Source of the DNA: Flavobacterium sp.
Lineage (GTDB): Bacteria; Bacteroidota; Bacteroidia; Flavobacteriales; Flavobacteriaceae
DNA: 35,418 nt
NCBI GenBank assembly: GCA_012032075.1
Contig: JAAURU010000002.1
Location: 1-35,418, forward strand
Direction: 5' to 3'
The position numbers and the translations under genes were made by a program. Shown one piece after another: positions 9,310 to 19,642 of the stretch. The notes beneath the pieces are model-generated. The model saw only the letters and a list, made by a program, of their open reading frames with translations. It made no database searches and was not told the origin of the DNA. Each line of letters opens with the position of its first letter. Positions within the stretch are counted from its first letter, which is position 1.

Positions 9310-12300
9310 TTAAAAATTTACCTCTACACCAAAAAGGATAGTTCTAGGAATAGGATATTGTCCTCTTTGATACCCAACAATTAAAGGATCGTTATATCTA
9401 TTTCTAGCTTCAATATTAACACCTCTATAACCATCAGCAGTAATATAGTATAAATTTTGAGCAATTAATGATAAGCGTAATCCTGAAATCCCCATACTAT
9501 TTAGAGCATTTTCACTTAGATTATAAGCTAAAGTAATTTCTCTAAGTGAAGCATAAGAAGCATCTTCTATGGCATTATCAGTATATAACCAATTGAAACC
9601 ATTTGTAGTATATGGTGTTCTACCATCCTGGATTACTTGGACTAACCCATCTATTAGCCATATAGTTTAAAATTCTTTCTTTTGGTTCATTGTAGTTTGT
9701 ATCACCATTTATTAATTCTCCACCTTGTACTCCTTGAATTGTAAAGTTTAATTCAATATTTTTATAACTAAAATTATTGGTAATACCCCAGTTAAAGTCT
9801 GGAAGAGGACTACCAATTATAGTTCTGTCATTAGTATCTATTATTCCATTACCATCTAAATCAACAATTTTTAATCCTCCTACTACTATACCATTAGTCA
9901 GAGTAGTAGATAATCCAGATGCATTAATTTCATCTAAACTATTCCAAACACCATCTGTTTTATACCCATAAAAAGATATTAAAGGCTGACCGACTATAGC
10001 ATAGGTGACAAGTCCATTTCTATTATCTATGGTATTTGAAACTAATTGCTCTTTACCACCTAAATCTGTAATTCTATTTTTTACTTTAGAAAAATTAATA
10101 TCTGTTGTCCATTTAAAATTATCATTTTTCACATTTGTGGTTGATAAATCAACTTCAAATCCTTGATTTTTAGACTACCAGCATTCGTAATGAAAGAACT
10201 AGAGCCTGTTATTAATAAACTTGAAGTTTCTAGCAATAATCTTTCTGTCTTTGATATATAATAATCAACAGTTAGGTTTAATCTATTACTAAACAAAGCT
10301 AAATCTAAGCCATAATTTGTTTGAAAAGTTCTTTCCCACTCAATGTCTGGATTTCTAAATTGATTATTAGAATCGAAAACACCACCAACAACAGTATTAT
10401 TTCCATCTACATAATTTCCACTATTGTAAACGTTTTGAAATAGAAAGGGGTTTATATTATTGTTACCAGTAGCTCCATAGCTGAATCTATATCCAAGCCT
10501 GTTTATAAAATTCAAATTTGCCATAAAATCTTCTTTAGAGATTATGTAACCAACTGAAACTGCTGGGAATCCTCCCCATTTTTTCCCTTCAGCAAATATA
10601 GAACTACCATCTGTTCTATAACTTGCCATTAATAAGATTTTATCTTTATATGAGTAATTAATTCTTCCTAATCCTGAAAGTAATCCTGTAGTAATATCTG
10701 ACTGTATTGGCTGTGAAATATTTGTTGCAAAATTTAAGTTTTGAATGAAATCACTTGGAAAAGTATTCCCCGCAGTTGTCAGTCTTTTGTCTCTAGTAGA
10801 TTGTAAAGTAAAGCCAGCAACTGCTGATAGCTCATGATCTTCAAAAGTTTGTTTATAGTTAAGAGTATTCTCTGTTAAAAAGTCAAAATAATAGCGGTTA
10901 GTATAGATAGCATAATTAGGATTTCCTATACGAGTAGCATCTTTTGCACCAGATTCTAATCTATTAGAATTTCTAAAATAAATATTTTGATTTGTTTTAA
11001 ATTCTAAAGATTTGCTAATTTTATAACTTAAACCTAAGCCTCCTTGAAATCTAAATTGATTTTCATTATCATTTTGTTGAGTTAATGCTCTAACTGGATT
11101 TGTGTTTGATGTTGTAAAAGGGACTGTATTAGCGGCTGTTGTATAAGGATTTCCATTTGGGTCTATTCCAGTATAAACTAAGTTAGCAAAATCATCATCT
11201 TCTGCAAATGCTCCTACTTGAATGTTTCTGTTAGGTGCTAAGCCGTTAATAAAATCAGCAGTTGCTTGAGTATGAAACACTGGAAGAAAGCTTGGGAATC
11301 GAAAAAAATCTGTATAAGAAGCAGCTGGTCTTTCGGTTTTAGTATTAGACGGGTTTAAGTTGATGTTTAATTTTAATTTTTCTGTTAAATTAGATTCGTA
11401 TTTAGCTCTAAAATTTAATTTTTCAAAGTTACTTTTTTTCATTAAACCTTGATCTTTTTGATATCCTAAGGATATGTAAAACTTATTGTCTTTATTTCCA
11501 CCTGAGGCATTTAATTGTATATCTTGATATGTAGAGGTTCTTAAAGCTTCTTGTTGATAGTCAGTAGCTTTTCCTTTTAGAATATCTTTTTCGATAGCAT
11601 ATTGTCCAAGCCATTTAGTATTTACAGATGGTATAGTATTCCCATAGGCAGCAGTCCATAGTGGATCTGTTGCTCTAAGATTTCCCTCTGCAAATAACCT
11701 TTCTACATACTGTTGTGAGGTTAATATATCATAAGTATCATAAGCTTTTTTAAATCCAAGGGTACTTCTAAAATTAAATCTTGTTTTTTTGTCTTTACCA
11801 CTTTTAGTTGTAATTAGTATTACTCCATTTGCACCTCTAGAACCATAAATAGCAGCTGATGCAGCATCTTTTAAAACTTCAACAGATTCTACATCTGCAT
11901 TATTAATAGCTCCAAATCCATCTGGTATAGGTTGACCATCTACAACAATTAAAGGTCCTGTTCCTGAACCGATTGAACTTATACCTCTAACAGTTACTTG
12001 AGTATCAGCACCAGCTTCTGAGGAAACATTCTGAACACTCACACCTGCAATTTTTCCTTGTAATGCTTGATCTAGTCTTGATACTGGTGCTGTTTCAAAT
12101 TTTTCACTCTTTATCTTTGCAACTGCACCAGTTACATTTGATCTTTTTTGTGTACCATATCCTATTACAACTACTTCATCTATTTTTAAAGTGTTTTCTT
12201 GTAAAACAATTTCATGGTTTTTTGTGTTCCAATTTCGATAGTTTGATCTGCAAACCCTACTGAGGAAAATGTTATCTTAGTTTTTGGATCGTTTGTAACT

Positions 12301-12479
12301 TTTATTTTGTATGTTCCGTCAAAATTACTATAGGTTCCGCTACTACCAGATTTAATAGTTACACCTATTAGTGAAGCTCCAAATTCATCTGTTACCTTAC
12401 CAGATATTTCAATAAAACCGTCCTGAGCACTAGCAAAGGTCGATACAATCAATAGAAAATAAAATAAAATTTTTTTCAT
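9310..12479 (-). CDS. susC: SusC/RagA family TonB-dependent outer-membrane transporter, frameshifted
   Basis: Imports oligosaccharides across the outer membrane with TonB energy. Order: signal peptide (MKKILFYFLLIVSTFASAQ), carboxypeptidase-like domain (ISGKVTDEFGASLIGVTI, FDGTYKIKV), TonB-box/linker (DEVVVIGYGTQKR), plug (VTVRGISSIGSGTGPLIVVD; GSRGANGVILITTKSG, the SusC plug hallmark), then a beta-barrel ending FGVEVNF with terminal Phe. Frame changes lie near 12220, 10165 and 9620; the first two fit a lost A in an A-run (at 12220, TQKN|HEIVLQENTLKIDE). Joined length is about 1,056 residues, normal. It is the first gene of the left operon, behind a TATATTTG box and a perfect ATCGAT-centred palindrome, divergent from LacI regulator 1. 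Confidence 0.93.
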
Positions 12480-12517
12480 TCGTTAGATAGGTTATGTTCT
12501 TAAATACATCGATAATA

Positions 12518-12531
12518 TGTAATCGATTACA
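12518..12531. promoter_or_regulatory. LacI-type operator at the susC promoter
   Basis: TGTAATCGATTACA is a perfect 14-base palindrome with the central CG typical of LacI-family sites. It lies directly downstream of the TATATTTG -7 box of susC, over the expected transcription start, so binding would block transcription. The divergent LacI gene at 12725 is the obvious candidate to bind it. A second copy with two differences lies at 3517-3530. Confidence 0.8.
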
Positions 12532-12539
12532 CAAATATA
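12532..12539 (-). promoter_or_regulatory. -7 promoter box of the susC operon
   Basis: TATATTTG on the minus strand is an exact TAnnTTTG match, 53 bases before the susC start and touching the operator. The upstream bases are all A/T, with no clear TTG at -33. Confidence 0.65.
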
Positions 12540-12694
12540 AAAAAATATTTATATAATGAAAATATTTCTTAATAAAAATTTAATTTTTCATAAAATAATA
12601 ATAATAATAAAATCATTATGTAATAATGTTGTTAAATTTAGTTAAAAATCAAATATAATTTTTTAAATATGCAACAATCTAAAGTTAAATATTC

Positions 12695-12702
12695 TAATTT
12701 TG
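12695..12702 (+). promoter_or_regulatory. Putative -7 box of LacI regulator 1
   Basis: TAATTTTG exactly matches TAnnTTTG and lies 22 bases before the ATG, giving a short leader. The 12540-12724 region is otherwise AT-rich with no further gene. Confidence 0.5.
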
Positions 12703-12724
12703 TTTCTATTTATTAAAATTTGCT

Positions 12725-13759
12725 ATGACTAAAAAAACAACCATATATGATATTGCTAAAAAGCTTAACTTAAGTGCTGCAACTGTATCCAGAGCTTTAA
12801 ATGGAAATACTAGGATTAGTGAAGAAACAAGAGCGAAGGTTTTGAAAGTTGCAGATAGTTTAAATTATGAACAAAATAAATTAGCTAGAGCGCTTCAAAG
12901 TGGTAAAAGTTATAGTGTAGGAGTAATTGTACCTAGAATAGATAATAATTTTTTATCTTCTGTCATAAGAGGAATTGAAGAAGAGTTACAAGATTCGGGA
13001 TATCATGTTATTATTTGTCAAACTCATGAGAGTCCTGAAAGGGAAATTGAAAACATTAATACATTATTAAATGCTCAAGTGGATGGTCTTTTATTATCTA
13101 CCTGTAATGTTTCTGATGAAAATTTTAAATTGATAACTAAAGTTATTAATAAAAATATCCCTGTCGTTTTTTTTGATAGAAAAATTGATGTTCCAGAAGC
13201 TAGTTCAGTAACTATTGATGATTACATGGGTGCCTATTTAGCTACCATGCATCTTATTAAAGAAGGAGCAACTAAAATTGCTCATTTTTCTGGAGATAAA
13301 AATTTACAAATATATGAGAGCCGCTACAAAGGATATTGTGATGCTTTAAAGAAATCTAATATTGCCTATAATGAAGACTATGTAATTAAGGTGAGAAGTA
13401 AAATTGATGATGGTAAAGCTGCTTTGAAACAATTATTCACACTAAAAGATAAACCAAATGCGCTGTTTTCTTCGAGTGATTTTGCAGCTTTAGGAGCTAT
13501 TCAAGAATTAAAAGCAAATAAGATAGATGTTCCAAATGAATTTAGTGTCTTTGGTTTTGGTAATGAACCTTTTACACAATTTAATGAGCTTTCTATTTCA
13601 TCAGTAGATCAATCACCTATAAAAATGGGGAAATTAACAGCAACAGTTTTTCTTGAAAAAATTCAAAATAAACTAGATAAGGGAACTAAAAATATAGTTT
13701 TAGAACCAGAACTTCAGTATCGAGCTTCTTCAAATAAAAAAGATAACGTTACTGTTTAA
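12725..13759 (+). CDS. LacI family transcriptional regulator 1 (PUL regulator)
   Basis: 344 residues, intact. An N-terminal helix-turn-helix (TIYDIAKKLNLSAATVSRAL, residues 6-25) and hinge helix (NKLARALQSGKS) are followed by a periplasmic-binding-protein-like sensor domain (YSVGVIVPRIDNNFLSSVI; GLLLSTCN; FDRKID; FSSSDFAALGAI; EFSVFGFGNEPF). Such regulators usually repress and release DNA on binding a sugar or pathway intermediate. It is divergent from susC, with the palindrome TGTAATCGATTACA in between, so it likely controls susC and itself, and possibly the T9SS gene at 2245. The effector is not deducible; KDG or an unsaturated uronate would be plausible. The stop codon lies in the loop of its own terminator hairpin. 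Confidence 0.88.
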   Translation: MTKKTTIYDIAKKLNLSAATVSRALNGNTRISEETRAKVLKVADSLNYEQNKLARALQSGKSYSVGVIVPRIDNNFLSSVIRGIEEELQDSGYHVIICQTHESPEREIENINTLLNAQVDGLLLSTCNVSDENFKLITKVINKNIPVVFFDRKIDVPEASSVTIDDYMGAYLATMHLIKEGATKIAHFSGDKNLQIYESRYKGYCDALKKSNIAYNEDYVIKVRSKIDDGKAALKQLFTLKDKPNALFSSSDFAALGAIQELKANKIDVPNEFSVFGFGNEPFTQFNELSISSVDQSPIKMGKLTATVFLEKIQNKLDKGTKNIVLEPELQYRASSNKKDNVTV

Positions 13760-13773
13760 TAACGTTATCTTTT
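13738..13773 (+). terminator. Terminator of LacI regulator 1
   Basis: AAAAGATAACGTTA (13738-13751) pairs perfectly with TAACGTTATCTTTT (13760-13773) around an 8-base loop that contains most of the stop codon (13757-13759). The stem ends in a T run on the plus strand and an A/T stretch on the other, so it may also stop the convergent operon ending at 13789. Confidence 0.85.
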
Positions 13774-13788
13774 AAAATATAATTTTGA

Positions 13789-15441
13789 TTACTTTTTTAA
13801 TTGTTTTCTTAATTGGAAATCATATAATGAAGGTTCAGATTTATTTATGGATTCATTTAGTAATTCAATGTAAGGATTAGGTTTATACTCTACATTCAAC
13901 TTTCTATTTCCATGTAAGCCTATAATTCTAACGTTTGGTCCATCATCAATTGCGTTTAATTAATGGTTTTGCTGTTTCAGAATCTACAATTACATTTATA
14001 TTCCAAAACGTACTAAATGCTCCATGTGATGGTTTCCCATAAGGTGCACCACAACCACTAAAAAGAGGATAAGTATTATCTTTATTAGCTTTAAAATGAA
14101 CTGTAATATTATCAAATAAATTTTGATGATTAGCACCTGAATGTTGGTCTAACAAAGTATATTGAAAAGCCTCACAATTTTTATAGACACTTTTTGTAGA
14201 AAATGTATTAAAACTTAATGGAGGAACCGCTTGATTGTAAACTTTTATATCTTCTACCAAAATATTATAAACACCACCAAAAGTAACTGTGTAATGAGCA
14301 AAATGTTCTCCTTTAGTTGTTATATCTTTAATAGTAACATTAGCAATTTCTTCTGTTAAGATGCCGCTATCTGCGTTTTCAATTACTATATTTTTAACCC
14401 AACTATGAAATAATCGAGTTAGATATATTCCATTATAACCTTGTTCAACATGGTGTGCTACTCTAGGTGCATTTGGAAAAGTAATTTTAAAATCTTCAAT
14501 TCCAACTTCTGTTAAATGTTCCCAAGCAACCAATTGTGCTTGGTAACTTGGTTTTATAGTAATTGTTAAAGGAGATTTTATAGTAATCGTGTTTTTATCT
14601 ATTTTGCTAATTTCAACTTGTTGTTTTACAATTGGTAACAAAGGATAATTCCAATAATGTGAACCTATTTTTACACCACTTTTTTGGTAAAGTTCATCAA
14701 TTATTTCTCCTTTTTCACCATCTTTCTTTATTAAATAATTGTAATTCTACAACATCACCTGATTTAAGATTTTTAGCATCTGAAACTATAAAAGTTAAAG
14801 CTCCTCTTTCTCCAGAAATTACTTTTGCTAAAGGCTTACTTTCCGTATCATATTTTTCCAGATATGATTTTACTCTAACTTTTGGAACTTGTGTCCAAAT
14901 ATAAACACCAGACCAAGCATATTGCGAAATGGTAAATCGATATTATTTTCTTTCTCTCGTTGTCTTTTGTCTAATTCGATTAAATATTCTCTTAATTCTA
15001 CTAGTGGTTCTGGATCTTTCAAGTACATCATAGGTCTGGGAAAATATAATTCTGTACCATTTTCATCAGAACCCATTCCTTTTAAAACAAAGTTACTTCT
15101 TTCAATATAAATAATCTCACTCAACATGATTTTTCCAGCAGGAAGTTGTAAAACTACATTTCCTTCTTTTTTACTAGTTTCGGTAATGACTTTAGTTAAA
15201 GTTTTTGAATTGTCTAATTCGTCATTGGCAATAAGCCCTAATCTGTAGCTAAAACTATATTTTCTTTACTATTTGGGATTGCTTTTTCACCATAATGATA
15301 ACCAGCATAACTAAAGTCGGGTAAATAATTTTTCAGCCATTACTTTTTTATTGAAAATAATTTCTGGTAGTTTTGAGCCATTACATCAAATACATAAAGG
15401 CTTAAAAGAGGAACTAATAGGTAAGAAAATATATTTTTCAT
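13789..15441 (-). CDS. Secreted right-handed beta-helix protein (pectate-lyase-like, possibly DUF4955), frameshifted
   Basis: About 550 residues when frames are joined. The start MKNIFSYLLVPLLSLYVF is followed by DVMAQN, a signal peptide. Then come SYAGYHYGEKAIP and IANDELDNSKTLTKVI (pectate-lyase-superfamily entry fold), LPAGKIMLSEIIYIERSN (first helix rungs), and repeating rungs such as IENADSGILTEEIANVTIKD and NILVEDIKVYNQ. Near the end GCGAPYGKPSHGAFSTFWNI resembles DUF4955-type proteins. The C-terminus continues in another frame, from about 13960, to KQLKK and a stop at 13789-13791. Breaks lie near 15350, 15245, 14890, 14725 and 13960. It is the last gene of the hexuronate operon, 11 bases after the transporter. 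It is likely a lyase or glycosidase on uronate chains; the reaction is not established. Confidence 0.72.
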
Positions 15442-15452
15442 AGCTAAAAAAT

Positions 15453-16889
15453 TTATAAATCAGTTATAGGACTGTATTTTGGAACTAATAATTTCATTAC
15501 ACTCCAACCTATTAAATAACAAACAGCACAAATGGAAAAGATTATAAAATAGCCAGCTTCTATTCCTTTGAAGCCCATAAAAATCATTTCGGTTTCTTTG
15601 GAAAAATCAAATAACATACCAGATCCTTTATTTAAAAATGTGGAACCAACTCCTCCAGCTAAACCTCCAATACCTGTAATAGTTGCAATCGCTTTTTTTG
15701 GAAACATATCACCAACTGTAGTAAAAATATTTGCAGACCATGCTTGATGAGCAGCTCCAGCAATACCAATTATAATAACTGGAATCCAATATGTTAAATG
15801 ACCTAATGGTTGTGCAATTAAAGCTAGTAAAGGAAAAAATGCAAAAATTAACATTGACTTCATTCTTCCAGCATAAGGTTCCATTCCTTTTTTCTCTACA
15901 AAATAAGTTGGTAACCATCCACCAATAATTGAAAATAAGGTAATCATATATAATACAAATAATGGGAAAGCTGCTTGAGTAGAATCCATATTGTAAACTG
16001 AACTTAAATAAGCTGGTGTCCAAAATAAAAAGAACCACCAAACACCATCAGTCATGAACTTACCAAATACAAAAGCCCATGTTTGTTTGTATTTGAAACA
16101 TTGCGCTAAAGATACTTTTTTTGTTGATTCTGGAACATATCCTTCTAGTTTGCCATTTGCAATATCATCTTGTTGAATATATTCTAATTCAGTTGCGCTA
16201 ACTCTAGGATGTTTTTCAGGTTTGTCATACATTAAGACCCAAAATCCCATCCAAACAAAACCTAAAGCTCCAATAATTATAAAAGCCATTTCCCATCCAA
16301 AAGCTTTGGCAATAAAAGGAATTGTGATAGGTGCAGCTAGTGCTCCAACGGTTGCTCCTGCATTAAAAATACTAGTAGCAAAAGCTCTATCCTTTTTAGG
16401 AAAATACTCTGCTGTAGTTTTTATAGCTGCGGGAAAATTTCCTGCTTCACCTAATGCTAAAATAAAACGAGCAAAAATAAATAAGGTAACACTTACATTA
16501 ATTACCATTCCAGTATCATTTATAGTACTTATAATATCTTTTGCTCCTTCAAAACTCACGAACCAATTTCCTGTTATAATTCCCGATGTTCCGATTCCAC
16601 AAAAAGCGTGTAAACAAGCACCAAATGACCAAATACCAATTGCCCAAAGAAATCCTTTTTAGTGTCTAACCAATCTACAAATCGACCTGCAAGCAATAAC
16701 GATATTGCATAAATATAGAGAATAATGCAGTTATGTTTCCATAATCGTTATTTGTCCAATGAAATTCTGGTGCAATAAATCACTCCATGTTAAGGATAAA
16801 ACTTGTCTGTCTAAATAGTTTATGGTTGTGGCAAAAAACAGTAAACTGCAAATGGTCCAACGGTATTTTCCAATGTTACTTTTAGTCAT
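15453..16889 (-). CDS. exuT: MFS hexuronate transporter (ExuT-like), frameshifted
   Basis: Inner-membrane proton symporter of the anion:cation symporter group that imports glucuronate/galacturonate-type sugars. The start MTKSNIGKYRWTICSLLFFA and TTINYLDRQVLSLTWSDF are the typical ExuT N-terminus. The middle has ILALGEAGNFPAAIKTTAEY and PKKDRAFATSIFNAGATVGA, conserved in this subfamily, and about 12 hydrophobic segments can be traced. Three frame changes near 16787, 16715 and 16660 split the N-terminus; reading through gives PEFHWTNNDYGNITALFSIF and AISLLLAGRFVDWLDTKKGF. Joined length is about 478 residues. It starts 3 bases after the uxaC stop. Substrate assignment rests on the subfamily motifs and the neighbouring uxaC/uxuA. 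Confidence 0.88.
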
Positions 16890-16892
16890 AAT

Positions 16893-18298
16893 TTATACTT
16901 TTAAATAGTTAGTGGCATTCGTATAGCAAATGTTTTTAACCATTGTGCCTACTAATTCCAAATTATTTGGTAACAAACCGTTTTCGATTTCATTACCTAT
17001 TATATTACATAAAATTCTTCTGAAATAATCGTGACGAGAAAAAGACATGAAACTTCTTGAGTCTGTCACCATTCCTACAAAACAGCTTAATAAACCAAAA
17101 TTAGACAGCACTTCTAATTGGTTTTCAATGCCATTTTTTTGGTCTAAAAACCACCACGCAGCACCATATTGCATTTTTCCAGCAACAGGGCCTTCATTAA
17201 AATTAGCTACCATGGCTGCAACCATTTCACTTTCGTTTGAATTTAGATTGTACACAATAGTTTTTGCCAATTGGTTTGTAGTATTCAAATTATCCAAAAG
17301 TAAAGCCATTTTTTCTGCTTTATTAGGAGAACCTACAGAATCAAATCCGTTGTCAGAACCTAATAATTGGTGCATTTTTGAATTATTATTTCTAATAGCT
17401 CCAACGTGAAATTGTTGTGTCCATCCTTTTTGATGATTCATTTTGGCAACTTCTAAAAAAGTGTATGTTTTGTATTTGTCAATTTCAGTTTGAGTTAGTA
17501 CTTCTTTGTTTTTTAATCGTAAAAACAGTTGGCTTACTTCATCAATCGATGTATTTTCGAAAAAATAATTACCGTGTCCGTGATCTGAAATTCTTCCTCC
17601 CATTTCATGGAAAAAATCATGCCTTTCTTGTAGCGCTTTTAATAATAAATCATAAGTTGAAATGGAATATCCAACACGTTTTTCCAATTTTTCTAGAAAA
17701 CTAAAAAATCAGTATGATTTTCAACGTTTATATATTTATCTGGGCGAAAACTTGGTAAGACTTTTATTTCATAGTTATCTTCTTGAATTTTTTTATGAAA
17801 CGCTAAATCATCTGAAGGATCATCAGTAGTTCCTACCACTTTTACATTAAGCTTTCGAAGTAAATTTTTAACTGAATAGTCTCGTTTTTGTAGTAATTCG
17901 TTACATTTATGGTAAATTACTTCTGCATTATCACCATTTAATAATTCGGTTATTCCAAAATAAAGCTTCAATTCCATGTGTGTCCAATGATACAATGGAT
18001 TTCGTAAAGTATAAGGAACTGTTTCTGCCCATTTCTTGAATTTCTCCAAATCGGAAGCATTTCCAGTAATATACTTTTCGTCAATTCCATTGGCACGCAT
18101 GGCTCTCCATTTATAATGATCACCTTCAATCCAAATTTGAGTTATGGTTTTAAATTGTCTGTCTTCCGCAATATCTTTGGGAGACAAATGATTGTGATAA
18201 TCTAAAATAGGTTCATTTTTGGCAAAATCATTATATAATTTTTTTGCCGTTTCAGAATGCAATAAAAAGCTATCGTTTATAAAATGTTGGTTGGCCAT
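16893..18298 (-). CDS. uxaC: Uronate isomerase (UxaC), frameshifted
   Basis: Cytoplasmic isomerase converting D-glucuronate to D-fructuronate (and galacturonate to tagaturonate). Amidohydrolase-superfamily fold. The N-terminal half has EPILDYHNHLSPKDIAEDR, with the HxH metal motif, and NPLYHWTHMELKLYFGI. The C-terminal half has GWTQQFHVGAIRNNN, FNEGPVAGKMQYGAAWWFLD and MVTDSRSFMSFSRHDYFRRI, all hallmark UxaC segments. The frame changes once near 17690 (ENHTDFL|FLEKLEKRVG), consistent with one lost base. About 468 residues in total, normal. It lies between uxuA (3-base gap) and the transporter, so it works in the same route. Confidence 0.94.
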
Positions 18299-18301
18299 TT
18301 T

Positions 18302-19468
18302 TTATTTTTTAAATATACTTTTTTCTATTCCCATTTCTAATCCACGTAATTCTGCTAAACCACGTAAACGTCCGATTCCAGAGTAACCAGGATTTGTTTT
18401 TTTATTCAAATCATCTAACATTTGGTGACCGTGATCAGGTCGCATTGGGATATTTCTACCTGTTTCGTATTGTTTTTTTAAGATAGATTTTATCACTTCA
18501 TACATATCTACATCACCTTCTAAATGATTGGCTTCGTAGAAATTACCTTCTGCATCACGTTGTGTACTTCTTAAGTGAATGAAATTCATTTTTTTGCCAT
18601 GTCTGTCCACAATTCCTGGCAAATCATTTTCTGCAATTACACCATAAGAACCAGTACACATAGTAAATCCATTTGAAGGAGAATCAATGGCATTCAATAA
18701 TTGTTTTAAATCAGCTTCTGTACTTACTACTCTTGGTAAACCCAAAATTGGATACGGTGGGTCATCTGGATGAATTGCCATTTTTACGCCCACACTTTCA
18801 GCAACTGGAACAATTTCGCGAAGGAAATAATATAAATTTTCTTTTAATTTCTTTGCATCGATACCATCATAGCCTTGTAATACTTTTAAAAAATCTTCAA
18901 CAGTATATGATTCTTCTGCTCCTGGTAAACCTGCAATTATATTTTGTTGTAATTTTATTTTATCTGCTTCTGATAATTTTTCGAAAGTCGCTTTTGCTTT
19001 AGCAATTTGAGCTTCGGTATAGGTGTTTTCAGCTCCAGGTCTTTTTAAAATAAATAATTCGAATGCCGCAAATTCGTTCACATCAAAACGCAAAGCTTTA
19101 GAACCATCTGGCATTTCATAAGATAAATCGGTTCTTGACCAATCTAAAACGGGCATGAAATTATAACAAACTACATAAACTCCACATTGAGCCAAGTTTC
19201 TGATACTTTGTTTGTAGTTTTCAATATATTGCAAATAATTACCCGATTGTTTTTTAATATCTTCATGAACGGGAATACTTTCTACTACTGAAAAAGTCAA
19301 TCCAGCAGCTTCTACTTCTTGTTTACGTTTCATAATTTCAGCCACTTCCCATACTTGTCCGTTTGGAATATGATGTAATGCAGTAACAATTCCAGTTGCA
19401 CCAGCTTGTTTAGCATCTGCAAGGCTTACTGGGTCTTTTGGCCCATACCATCTCCATGTTTGTTCCAT
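18302..19468 (-). CDS. uxuA: Mannonate dehydratase (UxuA)
   Basis: Dehydrates D-mannonate to KDG in the cytoplasm. 388 residues, intact, usual family length. Family features include WRWYGPKDPVSLADAKQAGA at the start, VVESIPVHEDIKKQSG, VKMAIHPDDPPYPILGLPRV, FTMCTGSYGV and IPMRPDHGHQMLDD, the last three carrying the metal-binding His/Cys/Asp residues. It takes the product of the SDR reductase encoded upstream and joins the KduI/KduD branch at KDG. A 174-base repeat-bearing gap separates it from that SDR gene, so it may have its own promoter. Confidence 0.95.
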   Translation of the reverse strand: MEQTWRWYGPKDPVSLADAKQAGATGIVTALHHIPNGQVWEVAEIMKRKQEVEAAGLTFSVVESIPVHEDIKKQSGNYLQYIENYKQSIRNLAQCGVYVVCYNFMPVLDWSRTDLSYEMPDGSKALRFDVNEFAAFELFILKRPGAENTYTEAQIAKAKATFEKLSEADKIKLQQNIIAGLPGAEESYTVEDFLKVLQGYDGIDAKKLKENLYYFLREIVPVAESVGVKMAIHPDDPPYPILGLPRVVSTEADLKQLLNAIDSPSNGFTMCTGSYGVIAENDLPGIVDRHGKKMNFIHLRSTQRDAEGNFYEANHLEGDVDMYEVIKSILKKQYETGRNIPMRPDHGHQMLDDLNKKTNPGYSGIGRLRGLAELRGLEMGIEKSIFKK

Positions 19469-19483
19469 AATTTTATGTTATTT

Positions 19484-19597
19484 TTTAAACCATTAAGAAA
19501 TTAAGGTTCATTAAGTTATTCTAAATTTGTTTTTGATTTATTTAAACCATTAAGGAATTAAAGTTTATTAAGTTATTCTAAATTTATTTTTCGATTC
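19484..19597. repeat. Tandem direct repeat, 57-base period, two copies
   Basis: Copies at 19484-19540 and 19541-19597 begin TTTAAACCATTAAG and share ATTAAGTTATTCTAAATTT. Within each copy ATTA(A)G-type motifs recur about every 10 bases. The pair fills most of the 174-base gap between the SDR gene and uxuA; after it comes more TTTAAAC/TTAACCT-like sequence to 19640. No gene is present. Confidence 0.8.
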
Positions 19598-19642
19598 AAA
19601 AACTTTTAAACCCTTAACCTTTTAAACTTTTAACCTATTATA

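Noticed and set aside
16222..16662. 146-codon plus-strand open frame
   Set aside because: It is antisense to the MFS transporter coding sequence and has lysine/proline-rich low-complexity content; the opposite strand gives clear ExuT motifs.
17047..17704. Two plus-strand open frames of 120 and 95 codons
   Set aside because: They are shadows of uxaC on the minus strand, where conserved isomerase segments lie.
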